Assembly: GCA_965261645.1 (NCBI GenBank)
Contig: CBDHDJ010000004.1
Coordinates: forward strand, 930,001 to 994,000
Source: CBDHDJ01 sp965261645
Lineage (GTDB): Bacteria; Pseudomonadota; Alphaproteobacteria; SHVV01
Length of the DNA: 64,000 nt
Direction: 5' to 3'
Shown: one piece after another, positions 51,560-61,676 of the stretch
How the letters are laid out: every line of letters begins with the position of its first letter
How positions within the stretch are numbered: the stretch's first letter is position 1
Notes under the pieces: model-generated
Databases searched by the model: none
Seen by the model: the letters and a program-made list of their open reading frames with translations, nothing else
Told to the model about the DNA's origin: nothing
Made by a program: the position numbers and the translations under genes

Positions 51560-52573
51560 ATGGAGAGATTAGGCATCATCGGCGGTGGGGCGTGGGGCAC
51601 GGCGCTGGCCATCCTGTTGCAGGCCAAAGGCTCCGATGTGGTGCTGTGGGCGCGCGAGCCCGAGGTCGTGGACGCCGTCAAAACCGATCATGGGAATCCT
51701 CAGTTCCTGCCGGGGATCGAACTCGATCCCGCCATCCGCGCCACCGGTGAGCTGGCCGAGGCGGGCCGCACGGAAGCGGTCCTCCTCGCCGCGCCGGCCC
51801 AGCATATGCGGGCTACCGTCACCGCGCTCGCACCTCACCTCAGTCCCGGCACGCCCGCTGTGATCTGCGCCAAGGGCATCGAGAAGACAACCTGCGCCCT
51901 GATGAGCGAAGTCGTCGGCGGCGCCTTGCCCGAAGCCCCGCTCGCCGTGCTGTCGGGCCCGACCTTCGCCGCCGAGGTCGCCCATGGGCTGCCGACGGCG
52001 GTGACCCTCGCGTGCGCCGACGAAACCCTTGGTGCGCGCCTGGTCCGAGCGCTCGGCAGCCGCACCTTCCGCCCCTATCTCAGCGATGACCTGGTGGGCG
52101 CCCAGATCGGCGGCGCGGTAAAGAACGTCCTCGCGATCGCCTGCGGCATCGTGGCCGGCCGCCAGCTCGGCGACAACGCCACCGCGGCCCTGACCACGCG
52201 CGGGCTCGCCGAGATGCTCAGGATCGGCCACGCGCTCGGCGCGCGCGGCGAGACCCTGATGGGGCTCTCCGGCCTCGGCGATCTGGTGCTCACCTGCAAC
52301 AGCACCCAATCGCGCAACCTCTCGCTCGGTCTCGCGCTGGCCGAAGGGATCGAGCCCGGCGCCTATCTCGCGCGGCAGAAATCGGTCGCCGAGGGCGCCT
52401 CGACGGTGAGCGCCGTCACCGCGCTCGCGCACCGGCACGGAATCGAGATGCCGATCTCGGAGGCGGTGGATGCGGTGATCAATCATGGCGCCCAGATCGA
52501 CGCCATGATCGAAGTGCTTTTGTCCCGGCCCTTCAAGGCCGAGCGCGCGGACCATGAGCTCGAAGCCCGCTGA
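51560..52573 (+). CDS. gpsA: Glycerol-3-phosphate dehydrogenase [NAD(P)+]
   Basis: 337 residues from ATG 51560 (MERLGIIGGGAWGTALAILL); the TTG at 51545 is an unlikely start. GxGxxG-type NAD site GIIGGGAWGTALA, then LLAAPAQHMRATV, ICAKGIEKTTCALMSEVV, VLSGPTFAAEVAHGLPTAV, GGAVKNVLAIACGIVAGRQL (catalytic Lys) and GLSGLGDLVLTCNSTQSRN. It reduces dihydroxyacetone phosphate to sn-glycerol-3-phosphate for phospholipids. The position after tsaD is typical, although the desaturase gene has inserted between them. Confidence 0.96.
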   Translation: MERLGIIGGGAWGTALAILLQAKGSDVVLWAREPEVVDAVKTDHGNPQFLPGIELDPAIRATGELAEAGRTEAVLLAAPAQHMRATVTALAPHLSPGTPAVICAKGIEKTTCALMSEVVGGALPEAPLAVLSGPTFAAEVAHGLPTAVTLACADETLGARLVRALGSRTFRPYLSDDLVGAQIGGAVKNVLAIACGIVAGRQLGDNATAALTTRGLAEMLRIGHALGARGETLMGLSGLGDLVLTCNSTQSRNLSLGLALAEGIEPGAYLARQKSVAEGASTVSAVTALAHRHGIEMPISEAVDAVINHGAQIDAMIEVLLSRPFKAERADHELEAR

Positions 52574-52676
52574 TCCCGCGCGGCCTCCCGCTTTCACTGC
52601 CCAGATCAATCGGCTAGAGTTTGAGCCGCATGAAACGAGTGAACATCATTCGTCACGCCGCGCGAAGGGATGTCCC

Positions 52677-53090
52677 ATGGCCTACTGGCTGATGAAATCA
52701 GAGCCCAACGCCTGGTCGTGGGACGATCACGTCAAGGCCGGGGCGGCGGAATGGGACGGCGTGCGCAACCACCAGGCCGCCAACAACATGAAGGCGATGA
52801 AAATCGGCGATGAGTGCTTCTTCTACCACTCGGGTGATGACAAGCGGATCGTCGGGATCGTGAAGGTGGTGAAGGAATATTACCCGGACCACACCGATGC
52901 CTCGGGCCGCTTCGGCATGGTCGATGTGGCGGCCGTGAAGCCGTTCGAGACTCCCGTCACGCTCAAGGCCGTCAAGGCCGAACCGGCGCTCGAGGAGCTC
53001 GCGCTGGTGCGCCACGGCCGGCTTTCGGTCCAACCCGTCGACGAGCGCTCATGGGCCGTCATCTGCCGCATGGGCGGCGTCGCGCCGTAA
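52677..53090 (+). CDS. EVE (PUA-like) domain protein
   Basis: 137 residues from ATG 52677 with AAGGGA upstream. MAYWLMKSEPNAWSWDDHVK, AEWDGVRNHQAANNMKAM, KIGDECFFYHSGDDKRIVGI and GRFGMVDVAAVKPFETPVTL are characteristic of the single-domain EVE/thymocyte nuclear protein 1 family. It has an aromatic cage for modified bases and is related to YTH and ASCH domains. The gpsA-EVE adjacency is common in Alphaproteobacteria. Proposed roles are binding of modified nucleic acid; the target is unknown. Confidence 0.93.
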   Translation: MAYWLMKSEPNAWSWDDHVKAGAAEWDGVRNHQAANNMKAMKIGDECFFYHSGDDKRIVGIVKVVKEYYPDHTDASGRFGMVDVAAVKPFETPVTLKAVKAEPALEELALVRHGRLSVQPVDERSWAVICRMGGVAP

Positions 53091-53129
53091 ACTTGACCCG
53101 CCAGGCGAACGAGAAAGGACTCCAGTCCC

Positions 53130-53534
53130 GTGTTTCCCGACTACGCGCCCCAGCCCGGCCACGTATTTTGCGCGACCGAGGAGATCGAGGAAGGCAAGGG
53201 CAAGGACTTCGTCTTCCGCAGCGAGGACAAGAAGTTGTTCCTCGTCTTTATCGTGCGCAAGAACGACGAGCTCTACGCCTTTCTCAACCTGTGCCCGCAT
53301 TGGGGCCTGCCGCTCAACTGGCGCCCGGGCAAGTTCTTCACGCCGGACGGGCTATATCTGTTTTGCGCCAACCACGGCGCCGCCTTCCAGGTCGAGGACG
53401 GCTTCTGCGTCAGCGGCCCGTGCCGGGGCGCGAGCTTGCTCAAGCTCGACATCGAGCTCGACGACGGCCAAATCATCATGGGCGAATGGCCGGAAGCGTC
53501 GGAACCACAGATCGGCGCCCCGCCGATACGCTAG
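53130..53534 (+). CDS. Rieske [2Fe-2S] domain protein (ferredoxin-like)
   Basis: 134 residues from GTG 53130, AAGGA about 10 nt upstream. The cluster ligands are Cys-His in LNLCPHWGLPLNW (about residue 52) and Cys-His in LYLFCANHGAAFQVEDG (about residue 75). The intervening loop is long compared with dioxygenase Rieske proteins. There is no signal peptide. It may be a ferredoxin-like electron carrier for an oxygenase. It lies 40 bp after the EVE gene. The usual family name in databases is Rieske 2Fe-2S domain-containing protein, with no known partner. It is not close to either Rieske oxygenase gene in this window. Confidence 0.85.
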   Translation: MFPDYAPQPGHVFCATEEIEEGKGKDFVFRSEDKKLFLVFIVRKNDELYAFLNLCPHWGLPLNWRPGKFFTPDGLYLFCANHGAAFQVEDGFCVSGPCRGASLLKLDIELDDGQIIMGEWPEASEPQIGAPPIR

Positions 53535-53670
53535 ACTCTTCGGCCGTCAAATGCGCCTGCGCGCGAGTCTCCCGGGTCTTGCCGGGGCGTGAGGAATCAA
53601 TCAATAATCGGCGGCGTCAACGCGAGCGCGCCACCACCAAGCGGGCCAGGCCAGTTCGGGAGGAGGGACG

Positions 53671-55773
<2,103 letters not shown>

Positions 55774-55888
55774 GGGCGCACCAACCCAACAGGCGGGCGG
55801 GCGCATGCCTGCGCGCGAGACGCGTTCCTGGTCTTCGCCGTGAATGCGATGCGGGCGCATCAACCCTGATGCGCTGCCGGGTCCCGTG

Positions 55889-56629
55889 ATGACGTTTCCC
55901 GCCGGTCTGCTCGGGCCCGAGTTTTTGTTTCTCATCGCCGTCGTGATCGTCGCCGGGCTCATTCGCGGTTTCACCGGCTTCGGCTCGGCCCTGGTCATCG
56001 TGCCCCTGTTCAGCATCCTTTTGGCGCCGGCCCAAACCATCGCCGTGATGCTGCTGATCGAAGTGCTGGTCACCATCCAGCTCATGCCGCGGGCGCTGCG
56101 CTCGACCAACTGGCGGCTGGTGGGCCAACTCACCGTGCCGGCGCTTGTCACGATCCCGCTCGGGGCCTACGCGCTCGTCACCTTCGATGCCGGGGTGATA
56201 CGCATGGCGGTGAGCATCGTCGTGCTCTTGTGGGCGAGCCTTCTCTTAATCGGCGTGCGCTATGAAGGTCGGCTGATGGCCCCGGCGACAATGGGCATCG
56301 GCGCGCTCAGCGGCGGCCTCATGGGCGCGGTCGGCCTCGGCGGGCCGCCGGTCGTAGTCTACCTGCTCACAACCCCGGCGCGGGCCGAAAGCCACCGCGC
56401 CAATATCATCGTCTTTTTCGGGCTCACCGTTCTCTACTTCGTCGCCGTCCTCGTGCTCAACCGGGTCTACACCGAGACCACCATCTGGACCGCGGTGATC
56501 CTCACGCCGGTTTTCCTCGCCGCCGCCTGGCTTGGCACGCGCCTGTTCGACAGATCGGGCGAAGCGCTGTTCCGCCGCGTCGCGCTCGTGTTCCTGATCG
56601 TCGTCGGGCTCGTGACTTTGTTGGTCTAA
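55889..56629 (+). CDS. TauE/SafE family sulfite exporter-like permease
   Basis: 246 residues from ATG 55889 (MTFPAGLLGPEFLFLIAVVI); the start at 55844 adds 15 residues without support. Eight hydrophobic segments in two repeats: VVIVAGLIRGFTGFGSALVI with VPLFSILLAPAQTIAVMLLI, then IGALSGGLMGAVGLGGPPVV. The GFTGFGxxL and GGxxGxxGLGGPP motifs are the two TauE repeats. Members export sulfite, sulfoacetate or other organic anions. It follows acsA by about 115 bp and may be on the same transcript. Overlaps the 3' end of the minus-strand nuclease gene by 4 bp. Confidence 0.9.
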   Translation: MTFPAGLLGPEFLFLIAVVIVAGLIRGFTGFGSALVIVPLFSILLAPAQTIAVMLLIEVLVTIQLMPRALRSTNWRLVGQLTVPALVTIPLGAYALVTFDAGVIRMAVSIVVLLWASLLLIGVRYEGRLMAPATMGIGALSGGLMGAVGLGGPPVVVYLLTTPARAESHRANIIVFFGLTVLYFVAVLVLNRVYTETTIWTAVILTPVFLAAAWLGTRLFDRSGEALFRRVALVFLIVVGLVTLLV

Positions 56630-57024
56630 TCGGGCCCGCCTGCGCGGTCACACCAGCCGAGCCGGGCGCCGCCCGCATAAGCCCGGGCGAGGCCCGCCGC
56701 GATCAACGCTTCGGCCACATCGGTCCCGTCATGGGCAATGACCCGCGCGAGGACACGCTCATGCGGGCAAGCGCCCCTGAGTTCGGGCGCATCGACACCG
56801 GCCAGCCGGACGCGGACCTCGACATCCTGGCCGAGCCAGATGCGGGCGGCCACGGCCAGGGTATCGGCGTCGATCACCGCGATGACCCGGCCGGGGACCG
56901 GCCCCGGCAGGAGTTCCGCCGCCGCCACGCGCTCCCGCGCCGTCCCGCTCACGAACAGGATGACTCCGAGCGCCACCAGCGCGCTCAAGCCGGTCGAGGC
57001 CAAGCGGATGGGCAGGGCTTTCAC
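56626..57024 (-). CDS. Small thermonuclease (SNase)-like membrane-anchored protein with an internal gap
   Basis: 132 residues from GTG 57024 (MKALPIRLASTGLSALVAL), chosen because GGGAG lies just upstream. A membrane helix is followed by VPGRVIAVIDADTLAVAARI (Asp of the calcium site), VEVRVRLAGVDAPELRGACP (Arg and Glu of the active site) and HERVLARVIAHDGTDVAEAL. In full-length relatives about 35-40 residues lie between RG-C and RVLARV, including the strand with the KYxGR turn. Here they are absent while the frame is kept. The fold may be compromised. An in-frame deletion is the simplest reading. Confidence 0.7.
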   Translation of the reverse strand: MKALPIRLASTGLSALVALGVILFVSGTARERVAAAELLPGPVPGRVIAVIDADTLAVAARIWLGQDVEVRVRLAGVDAPELRGACPHERVLARVIAHDGTDVAEALIAAGLARAYAGGARLGWCDRAGGPD

Positions 57025-57236
57025 GCGGCTCCCGAAGTCCAACACGAGTTTGCTCGTAAAACGATTGAATTATCATAGTTATTCTACTTAAACGGGATCA
57101 AGCCAGGACGATTGCGTCTCACACGCGGCGCAAGGCAAGCATCGGCTCCCGTGGAAGTGTTCCAGTGGAAACTGAACAAATCAAGAACAATCTGGCCAAA
57201 AAAGTCCCTGGAGTGGTTCGCGGCAAGCCCGCCCGG

Positions 57237-57437
57237 CTAGAAATCGACCGCCCGGCCCTTGCGCTCCCAATCGCCGTAGCGTGTGGGCTCGGGCCCTTTG
57301 GGGCCGCCGAACTCCTTGGGGCGCTCGCCCGCTTTGGCGGCATCCGGTGCGCGCCGCTTGCGCGCCCGCCCCACCGCCGGCGCGTCTTGGCCGGCGCGGC
57401 GTGGCGTCTTGTCGTTCGAATTACGCGGATCGGCCAT
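57237..57437 (-). CDS. DUF1674/SdhAF4-family small protein
   Basis: 66 residues. Basic, Pro-rich N-terminus and the family signature FGGPKGPEPTRYGDWERKGR followed by AVDF at the C-terminus. The eukaryotic member SDHAF4 binds the flavinylated SdhA subunit of succinate dehydrogenase. The alphaproteobacterial genes are usually stand-alone and close to rsmB or htpX, as here. The 190 bp between it and the nuclease gene contain an AT-rich patch (57060-57100) but no gene. Confidence 0.88.
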   Translation of the reverse strand: MADPRNSNDKTPRRAGQDAPAVGRARKRRAPDAAKAGERPKEFGGPKGPEPTRYGDWERKGRAVDF

Positions 57438-57530
57438 GGCACGACCTCCTGGCGGTCAGTGTAGAGGCTTGAAACCCCATGAGCCACGCCCAAATCCGTT
57501 AGGCATCGCGACAACGCCGTCGCCCCAAGC

Positions 57531-57800
57531 ATGAGTTACGCCCGCACAGCCCTGTTTCTCGCCGCGCTCACCGCGCTGATTCTCGCCATAGGCCTCGCCC
57601 TCGGCGGCGAAGGCGGCATGGCCATTGCGTTCATACTGGCGCTCGGCATGAACCTCTTCGCCTACTGGAACTCGGACAAGCTCGTGCTTGGCATGTACGC
57701 CGCCCGCAAGCTCGACAGCCTGTTCTCGACCCATCCCGCACTCGCCAACCGCGCCCGGCGGTTGCGCGAGATGGCCAATGCCGCAGGCCCCTGGGGCTGA
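57531..57800 (+). pseudogene. htpX: htpX with the catalytic domain deleted
   Basis: 89 residues in one frame. The first 57 (MSYARTALFLAALTALILAI, GGEGGMAIAFILALGMNLFA, YWNSDKLVLGMYAARK) match the N-terminus and first two membrane helices of the HtpX membrane protease. The next segment LDSLFSTHPALANRARRLRE is the extreme C-terminus of the same protein (FSTHP-N-R--L). Roughly 200 residues between, including the HExxH zinc site, are missing, with the frame kept. No protease activity is possible. The upstream start and the downstream rsmB spacing (45 bp) are normal, so this looks like an internal deletion. Confidence 0.82.
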
Positions 57801-57845
57801 GCCCGCCCAATCGACAGCGCCCCCCGCTTCCGCTACACCGAAGGC

Positions 57846-59168
57846 ATGACGAGCGCGGAGAGAGCACGCCCGGCCGCCCTCGATCTGTTGGATCGGGTGC
57901 TCGGCCGGGGGCGCCCGCTCGACGAGGTTCTGGCATCGGTGTTCGCGGAAGGCGGGCGCCATGCCGGCTTGAGCGGACGCGACCGCGCATTCGTCCGCTT
58001 GCTGGTGGCCACGGTGTTACGCCGCTTGGGCCAGCTCGATGCGGCGATCGATCACTGCCTCGAGCGCCCGCTGCCCGCCCGGGCGCGGCGGCTGCGCGAT
58101 ACGCTGAGGCTGGGTGCGGCCCAGCTTCTGTTTCTCGGCACGCCGCCGCATGCCGCCGTCGATGCGACGGTGCGCGCCGGCCCCCGTGAGGCCCGGCTCA
58201 AGGGGCTGGTCAATGCCCTCCTCCGCCGCCTCGCGCGCGAAGGCGCCGAGCTTGTGACGGCCCAGGATGCGATGCGCCTCAACACGCCGGACTGGCTGTG
58301 GCGCGCCTGGTGCGCGGCTTATGGCGAAGACACCACGGGCGCGATCGCGGCGGCCCATCTCACCGAACCGCCGCTCGACCTCACGCTCAAGGATCCGGAC
58401 GAGCAAGCGGCACGCCAATGGGCCGAACGCCTGGGCGCCCGGCGCCTGGCCACCGGCTCGCTCCGCCTCGAGGCATCCGGGCCCATCGAAAGGCTGGCCG
58501 GCTTCGGCGACGGCGCCTGGTGGGTACAGGATGCCGCCGCGGCGCTGCCGGCGCGGCTTTTCGGTGATATCGCCGGGCGCCTGGTGATCGACGTCGGCGC
58601 CGCGCCCGGCGGCAAGACGGCGCAGCTGGCTGCGGCCGGCGCCCGCGTCGTTGCGCTGGACCGCTCGCCCAAGCGCCTACGAATCGTGCATGACAACCTC
58701 GCGCGGCTCGGCCTCGTCGCCGAGTGCGTGGCAGCCGACGGCACCGAATGGCGCCCCCAGGCACACGGGCTGGGTGCCGCCGATGCGGTGCTGCTCGATG
58801 CGCCCTGCAGCGCGACCGGCACCATCCGCCGCCACCCCGACATCCTTCGCCTCAAGACGCCGGCCGATATCGAGCGCCTCGGCCCGCAGCAAGCGCGCTT
58901 GCTCGCCGCCGCGGTGGACATGCTCAGGCCCGGTGGTGTTCTGGTCTACGCCACCTGCTCGCTGCAACCGGAGGAAGGCGTCCAGCGGATCGAGGCACTG
59001 CTCCGGGCGGGCGCGCCCGTCGAACGCCAAGCGCTCCGGCGCGGCGAGGTCTGTGGTTGGGGCGAGGCGATTACCGCCGCGGGCGATCTCCAGACCCTGC
59101 CCTGTCACTTGCCCACTGAGGGCGGGCTCGATGGATTTTTTGCCGCCCGGCTGGTGCGCCGGGGCTAG
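57846..59168 (+). CDS. rsmB: 16S rRNA (cytosine 967-C5)-methyltransferase
   Basis: 440 residues. N-terminal NusB-like RNA-binding domain (about 1-140; PLDEVLASVFAEGGRHAGLS, KGLVNALLRRLAREG), then the methyltransferase domain with SAM loop VIDVGAAPGGKTAQLAAAGA, and the two RNA m5C cysteines in LLDAPCSATGTIRRHPDI and VYATCSLQPEEGVQ. It modifies C967 of 16S rRNA. ATG 57846. Followed by rpe after 48 bp, a normal alphaproteobacterial order. Confidence 0.94.
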   Translation: MTSAERARPAALDLLDRVLGRGRPLDEVLASVFAEGGRHAGLSGRDRAFVRLLVATVLRRLGQLDAAIDHCLERPLPARARRLRDTLRLGAAQLLFLGTPPHAAVDATVRAGPREARLKGLVNALLRRLAREGAELVTAQDAMRLNTPDWLWRAWCAAYGEDTTGAIAAAHLTEPPLDLTLKDPDEQAARQWAERLGARRLATGSLRLEASGPIERLAGFGDGAWWVQDAAAALPARLFGDIAGRLVIDVGAAPGGKTAQLAAAGARVVALDRSPKRLRIVHDNLARLGLVAECVAADGTEWRPQAHGLGAADAVLLDAPCSATGTIRRHPDILRLKTPADIERLGPQQARLLAAAVDMLRPGGVLVYATCSLQPEEGVQRIEALLRAGAPVERQALRRGEVCGWGEAITAAGDLQTLPCHLPTEGGLDGFFAARLVRRG

Positions 59169-59216
59169 CTCGTGTGCTTGCTTGCGGGGCCGGGACGAAG
59201 CTGTTAGGAGAGGGCC

Positions 59217-59882
59217 ATGCAGCAGCGCGTTCGTATCGCCCCGTCGGTCCTGTCGGCTGATTTTGCGAGGCTGGGCGAGGAGGTCGCGGCGCTGGAAAAG
59301 GCCGGAGCCGACTACATCCATATCGACGTCATGGACGGCCATTTCGTGCCCAACATCACCGTGGGCCCGGACGTGGTGAAGGCGCTCAGGCCGCACAGCG
59401 GGCTGCCATTCGACGTTCATCTCATGATCTCGCCGGTGGACGGCTTCGTGTCGGCCTTCGTCGAGGCCGGCGCCGATATCCTCACGGTTCATCCCGAGGC
59501 CGGCCCCGATCTTCACCGCACGGTCCAACTGATCAAATCCCACGGCGTCAAAGTCGGTGTCTCGCTCAACCCGGGCACGCCGGCGAGCGCGGTGGACCCG
59601 GTTCTCGGCGAGGTCGATCTGGTGCTCGTCATGAGCGTCAATCCGGGCTTCGGCGGTCAGGCCTTCATGGCGAGCCAGCTCGACAAGATCCGCGCGTTGC
59701 GCGGGAAGATCGACGCCACCGGGCGCACCATCGATCTCGAGGTGGACGGCGGCATCACCGATGAATCCGCCCCCCAGGCGATCGCTGCCGGTGCCGACGT
59801 TCTCGTCGCCGGCACCGCCACGTTTCGCGGCAAAGCTCGGAACTATGCCGAGAACATCACCCGGCTGCGCGGCACGGCGTAG
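59217..59882 (+). CDS. rpe: Ribulose-phosphate 3-epimerase
   Basis: 221 residues, complete. IAPSVLSADFARLGEEVAAL, ADYIHIDVMDGHFVPNITVG (metal His/Asp), DVHLMISPVDGFVSAFVEAG, VLVMSVNPGFGGQAFMAS and TIDLEVDGGITDESAPQA are the family set. It interconverts ribulose-5-phosphate and xylulose-5-phosphate in the pentose phosphate pathway. Start ATG 59217 with AGGAGAGGGCC upstream. 17 bp before the heparinase-like gene. Confidence 0.97.
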   Translation: MQQRVRIAPSVLSADFARLGEEVAALEKAGADYIHIDVMDGHFVPNITVGPDVVKALRPHSGLPFDVHLMISPVDGFVSAFVEAGADILTVHPEAGPDLHRTVQLIKSHGVKVGVSLNPGTPASAVDPVLGEVDLVLVMSVNPGFGGQAFMASQLDKIRALRGKIDATGRTIDLEVDGGITDESAPQAIAAGADVLVAGTATFRGKARNYAENITRLRGTA

Positions 59883-59899
59883 GGCCTAACGGCCGGTCG

Positions 59900-61636
59900 A
59901 TGGCGATCATCAGGCACGCACGCGGCTCCACTACGTTCAGGCAACCCCACTCCCCGCTTCGCCGCCTCACTCTGTCGCTCACCGAACGCGCCTTCGATAC
60001 GGCGCTCTATCGCGCGACGCTGACAGACAGCGTTCCCGATGCTCAGCTCACGCTCGATCCGGCGGCCTCGCCGCTGGGCAAAGTCGTCGATCCCTGGGCC
60101 GGCGATCCCGATTTCGCCAACGACATGTTTCAGGGCCGCTTCGCCGCCGCCGGTCACAGCCTTCGGGCCGTCGGCCAATCGCCCTGGACGGTGAGCCCGC
60201 CCTCGGAGGCCTGGCTCGCCGAGCTCTGCTGCTTCGCGTGGCTCAGGCATTTCCGCGCTGCCGGCGGCCCGGCCGCGGCGCAGCTGGCGCGCGATCTCGT
60301 CGCCGGCTGGATCGCGGTCAACCGCAGGTTCGATGCCTTGAGCTGGCGGACGGAGATCCTGGCGGCGCGGCTCGGCGCGTGGTTGGCGCATGGCGATTTC
60401 CTGCTGCAGGAGGCCACCAGCGACTTCCAAGTTGATTTCCTGTCGTCCCTTCAGAGCCAGGCCCATCACCTCGCCCGCTCTGTCACTCTCTCCGCCGCCG
60501 GGGCGCCGCGCCTGGCTGGATTGACCGGCCTCGCGCTCGCCGGCATCGCTTTCCCCGGGCGGGAGCGCTGGAGGGTCAAGGCCCAGGATTTATTGGCCGG
60601 CGAATTGGCGCAGCAAATCCACGACGACGGCGGCCACTACGAACGCAACCCCTCCGTCCACCATGCCATCCTGCGCGATCTCATCATGCTGGGCGAAACG
60701 CTCCGGGCCAACGGTCTCGATTCGTCGCGAGAGCTCGAATTCACGATCGATATCATGGCCCGCTTTCTTCGCCTGGTCCGCCACGGCGACGGCAGGCTGG
60801 CCCTGTTCAACAGCTCTCACGAGGATCATGAACGGGAGATCGACGCCACCCTCGCTGCAGCGGGCGGACGCGGACGGCCTCCCGTCTCCGCGCCAAAGAG
60901 CGGCTTCGAGCGCCTTCAGGCCCATCGCACGCTCGTTCTGCTCGACGTCGGCGCCCCGCCGCCCGACGATGTCGCCGACCGCGCCCACGCCGGCGCCTTG
61001 AGTTTCGAGCTGAGCGTCGGTCGCGAGCGCCTGATCGTCAATTGCGGAGTGGCGGCCGGCACCGAGCTTGACTGGCGGGTGGCAAGTCGCGCCACGGCGG
61101 CGCATTCGACTCTCATCGTGGCCGATACCAATTCGCTCGAGGTGCTGGGCGATGGCACGATCGGCCGGCGGCCCCGTCAGATGGAGGCGACACGGACGGA
61201 CAGTGCGGAGGGCCTCACCGTTGCGGCGAGCCACGACGGCTATGGCGCCCCCTTCGGCCTCGTTCATCACCGCCGCCTGAGCCTGGCGGCGAACGGCGGG
61301 GCGCTCATTGGCGAAGACAAGCTGGCGGTCCGCGATGTCTCGACGCTCGCCGGACAGGGTGCACCGGCACCCGATCGCCCGTTCGTCATCCGCTTCCATC
61401 TTCACCCCTCGGTGCGCGCCTCGTTGGTAAAGGACGCCAGCGCCGTTCTCCTGCGCCTCGCCGGCCGAAGCGGATGGTCGTTCACGGCCGATCGCGCCGA
61501 GATCAGCCTCGAGGACAGCGTCTACCTCGGCGCGCGGGCCGGCATGCGACGCACCGAGCAAATCGTCGTGAGCGGAAGCCTGCAGCGCACGCCGGTCATC
61601 GGCTGGGCGCTGCGGCGTGTCGAGGAGGGTGGCTGA
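59900..61636 (+). CDS. Heparinase II/III family protein
   Basis: 578 residues. All-alpha toroid domain (about 60-330; LSWRTEILAARLGAWLAHGD, DDGGHYERNPSVHHAILRDL) followed by the Hepar_II_III beta-sandwich (VNCGVAAGTELDWRVASRAT, AAHSTLIVADTNSLEVL, AASHDGYGAPFGLVHHRRLS). The segment GGHYERNPSVHH holds the Tyr and His residues expected at the lyase site. In Alphaproteobacteria this gene follows rpe/rsmB and usually precedes purH. It may cleave acidic polysaccharides in the envelope. Its true substrate is unknown. Confidence 0.9.
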   Translation: MAIIRHARGSTTFRQPHSPLRRLTLSLTERAFDTALYRATLTDSVPDAQLTLDPAASPLGKVVDPWAGDPDFANDMFQGRFAAAGHSLRAVGQSPWTVSPPSEAWLAELCCFAWLRHFRAAGGPAAAQLARDLVAGWIAVNRRFDALSWRTEILAARLGAWLAHGDFLLQEATSDFQVDFLSSLQSQAHHLARSVTLSAAGAPRLAGLTGLALAGIAFPGRERWRVKAQDLLAGELAQQIHDDGGHYERNPSVHHAILRDLIMLGETLRANGLDSSRELEFTIDIMARFLRLVRHGDGRLALFNSSHEDHEREIDATLAAAGGRGRPPVSAPKSGFERLQAHRTLVLLDVGAPPPDDVADRAHAGALSFELSVGRERLIVNCGVAAGTELDWRVASRATAAHSTLIVADTNSLEVLGDGTIGRRPRQMEATRTDSAEGLTVAASHDGYGAPFGLVHHRRLSLAANGGALIGEDKLAVRDVSTLAGQGAPAPDRPFVIRFHLHPSVRASLVKDASAVLLRLAGRSGWSFTADRAEISLEDSVYLGARAGMRRTEQIVVSGSLQRTPVIGWALRRVEEGG

Positions 61637-61676
61637 CGAGGCACGCAGGGCGCACCTGCCCGGCGGCGCTACTCCG

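Noticed and set aside
57165..57464. Plus-strand ORF beginning METEQIKNNLAKK
   Set aside because: It overlaps the DUF1674 gene antisense and loses any protein-like look after about 30 codons.
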